Assembly: GCA_020445565.1 (NCBI GenBank)
Contig: JAGRGI010000062.1
Coordinates: 16,952 to 80,951 of the forward strand
From: Chromatiales bacterium
GTDB taxonomy: Bacteria; Pseudomonadota; Gammaproteobacteria; JAGRCI01
Direction: 5' to 3'
DNA length: 64,000 nt
Part shown: positions 63,579-64,000 of the stretch, piece after piece
Layout of the letters: each line of letters opens with the position of its first letter
Position numbering within the stretch: the first letter of the stretch is position 1
Position numbers and translations under genes: made by a program
Notes under the pieces: model-generated
The model's database searches: none
Told to the model about the DNA's origin: nothing
Seen by the model: the letters and a program-made list of their open reading frames with translations, nothing else

Positions 63579-64000
63579 TCAGAAGCGGATATAGGTGGAG
63601 GCGTTCAAGCTCTTACGGGCGCCACGCCAGTTGTCGATGTGGTACTTGGTAAACGGCAGCTCCACAGTCTCGAAGAAACGCGGCCAACCGATACGGTCGA
63701 TCCAATCGTTCATACGTTCCCAATCGCGAGCGCCTTCCTTGTAGGCCTTGAGGATGCGCTTGACGATGGCAGTCGCTTCCGGCCAACGGGGCGGATTGTT
63801 GGGGATGCCGGCGGCAACCAACTTTTGGAAGCTGGGCTTACTGCGGGCGTTAGAGTGATTGCCACCGACCCAGATAGCCAGTTTCGTATGGATCGGATCG
63901 TTGATCTGCATCGGCGGGCAGGGAGGATAGCAGGCACCGCAGCAGATACATTTCTTTTCGTCCACTTCCAGGGAAGGCTTGCCGTTGACCATGGCCGGAC
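63579..64000 (-). CDS. dsrB: Dissimilatory sulfite reductase beta subunit, C-terminal part (5' end outside window)
   Basis: The frame is open to the window edge and contains the last 140 or so residues of DsrB. It has the inserted ferredoxin domain CICCGACYPPCPPMQIND and continues with HTKLAIWVGGNHSNARSKPSF and a C-terminal tail ending in LNASTYIRF. The siroheme-binding part lies beyond the window. With DsrEFH downstream this is the reverse-acting, oxidative type. dsrA is expected just upstream. Confidence 0.96.
   Translation of the reverse strand, partial: PAMVNGKPSLEVDEKKCICCGACYPPCPPMQINDPIHTKLAIWVGGNHSNARSKPSFQKLVAAGIPNNPPRWPEATAIVKRILKAYKEGARDWERMNDWIDRIGWPRFFETVELPFTKYHIDNWRGARKSLNASTYIRF

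Noticed and set aside
1..64000. tRNA, rRNA, insertion sequences or prophage genes
   Set aside because: I saw no cloverleaf-like segment, transposase motif, terminal repeats or phage structural genes anywhere in the window.

Overview
The window looks like chromosomal DNA of a high-GC gammaproteobacterial sulfur oxidizer (Chromatiales-like). The right end carries an oxidative-type dissimilatory sulfite reductase cluster in the order dsrB-E-F-H-C-M-K-L-J-O-P-N-R-S, as known from Allochromatium vinosum. The middle holds housekeeping blocks in a typical gammaproteobacterial arrangement. All genes but one are on the minus strand, so transcription runs from right to left.

Right region (about 52.0-64.0 kb): the dsr operon, with dsrB cut by the window end. 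DsrAB oxidizes persulfidic sulfur to sulfite. DsrEFH and DsrC relay sulfur, DsrMKJOP is the membrane redox complex, DsrL is the NAD(P)H-linked flavoprotein, DsrN makes the siroheme amide, and DsrR and DsrS are accessory. I read strong stem-loops directly after dsrC, dsrJ and dsrP, which may set the relative levels of operon segments. Next comes a block of ndk-rlmN-pilW-rodZ-hisS-yfgM-bamB-der (about 43.8-51.7 kb), with a plausible sigma70 promoter before ndk. ispG, often found between rodZ and hisS, is absent.

Middle region (about 32.9-43.7 kb): a SAM-methyltransferase that carries a signal peptide, a VOC protein, then trpF-trpB-trpA-accD-folC-SPOR protein-prmB-hypothetical-aroC-MFS transporter-nfi. 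The genes are closely packed, several with stop/start overlaps, and look co-transcribed. One plus-strand gene (31.1-32.8 kb) encodes an exported alpha/beta-hydrolase with a beta-rich C-terminal domain. It converges on nfi and diverges from the left region.

Left region (1-30.8 kb): the unusual part. One apparent operon encodes two giant exported proteins (about 4652 and 3789 residues, ATGA-coupled), a glycine-rich exported protein, and two tandem exported von Willebrand A proteins; the last is cut by the window start. The giants are chains of Ig-like, carboxypeptidase-regulatory-like, propeller-like, CARDB/DUF11-like and cadherin-like modules, and the first ends in a lamin-tail-like domain. 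The VWA proteins resemble, from memory, the periplasmic half of the type VI secretion kinase PpkA but have no kinase domain. I know of no described system with this composition, and it is the best candidate here for something new: probably a surface or periplasmic assembly with paired VWA partners.
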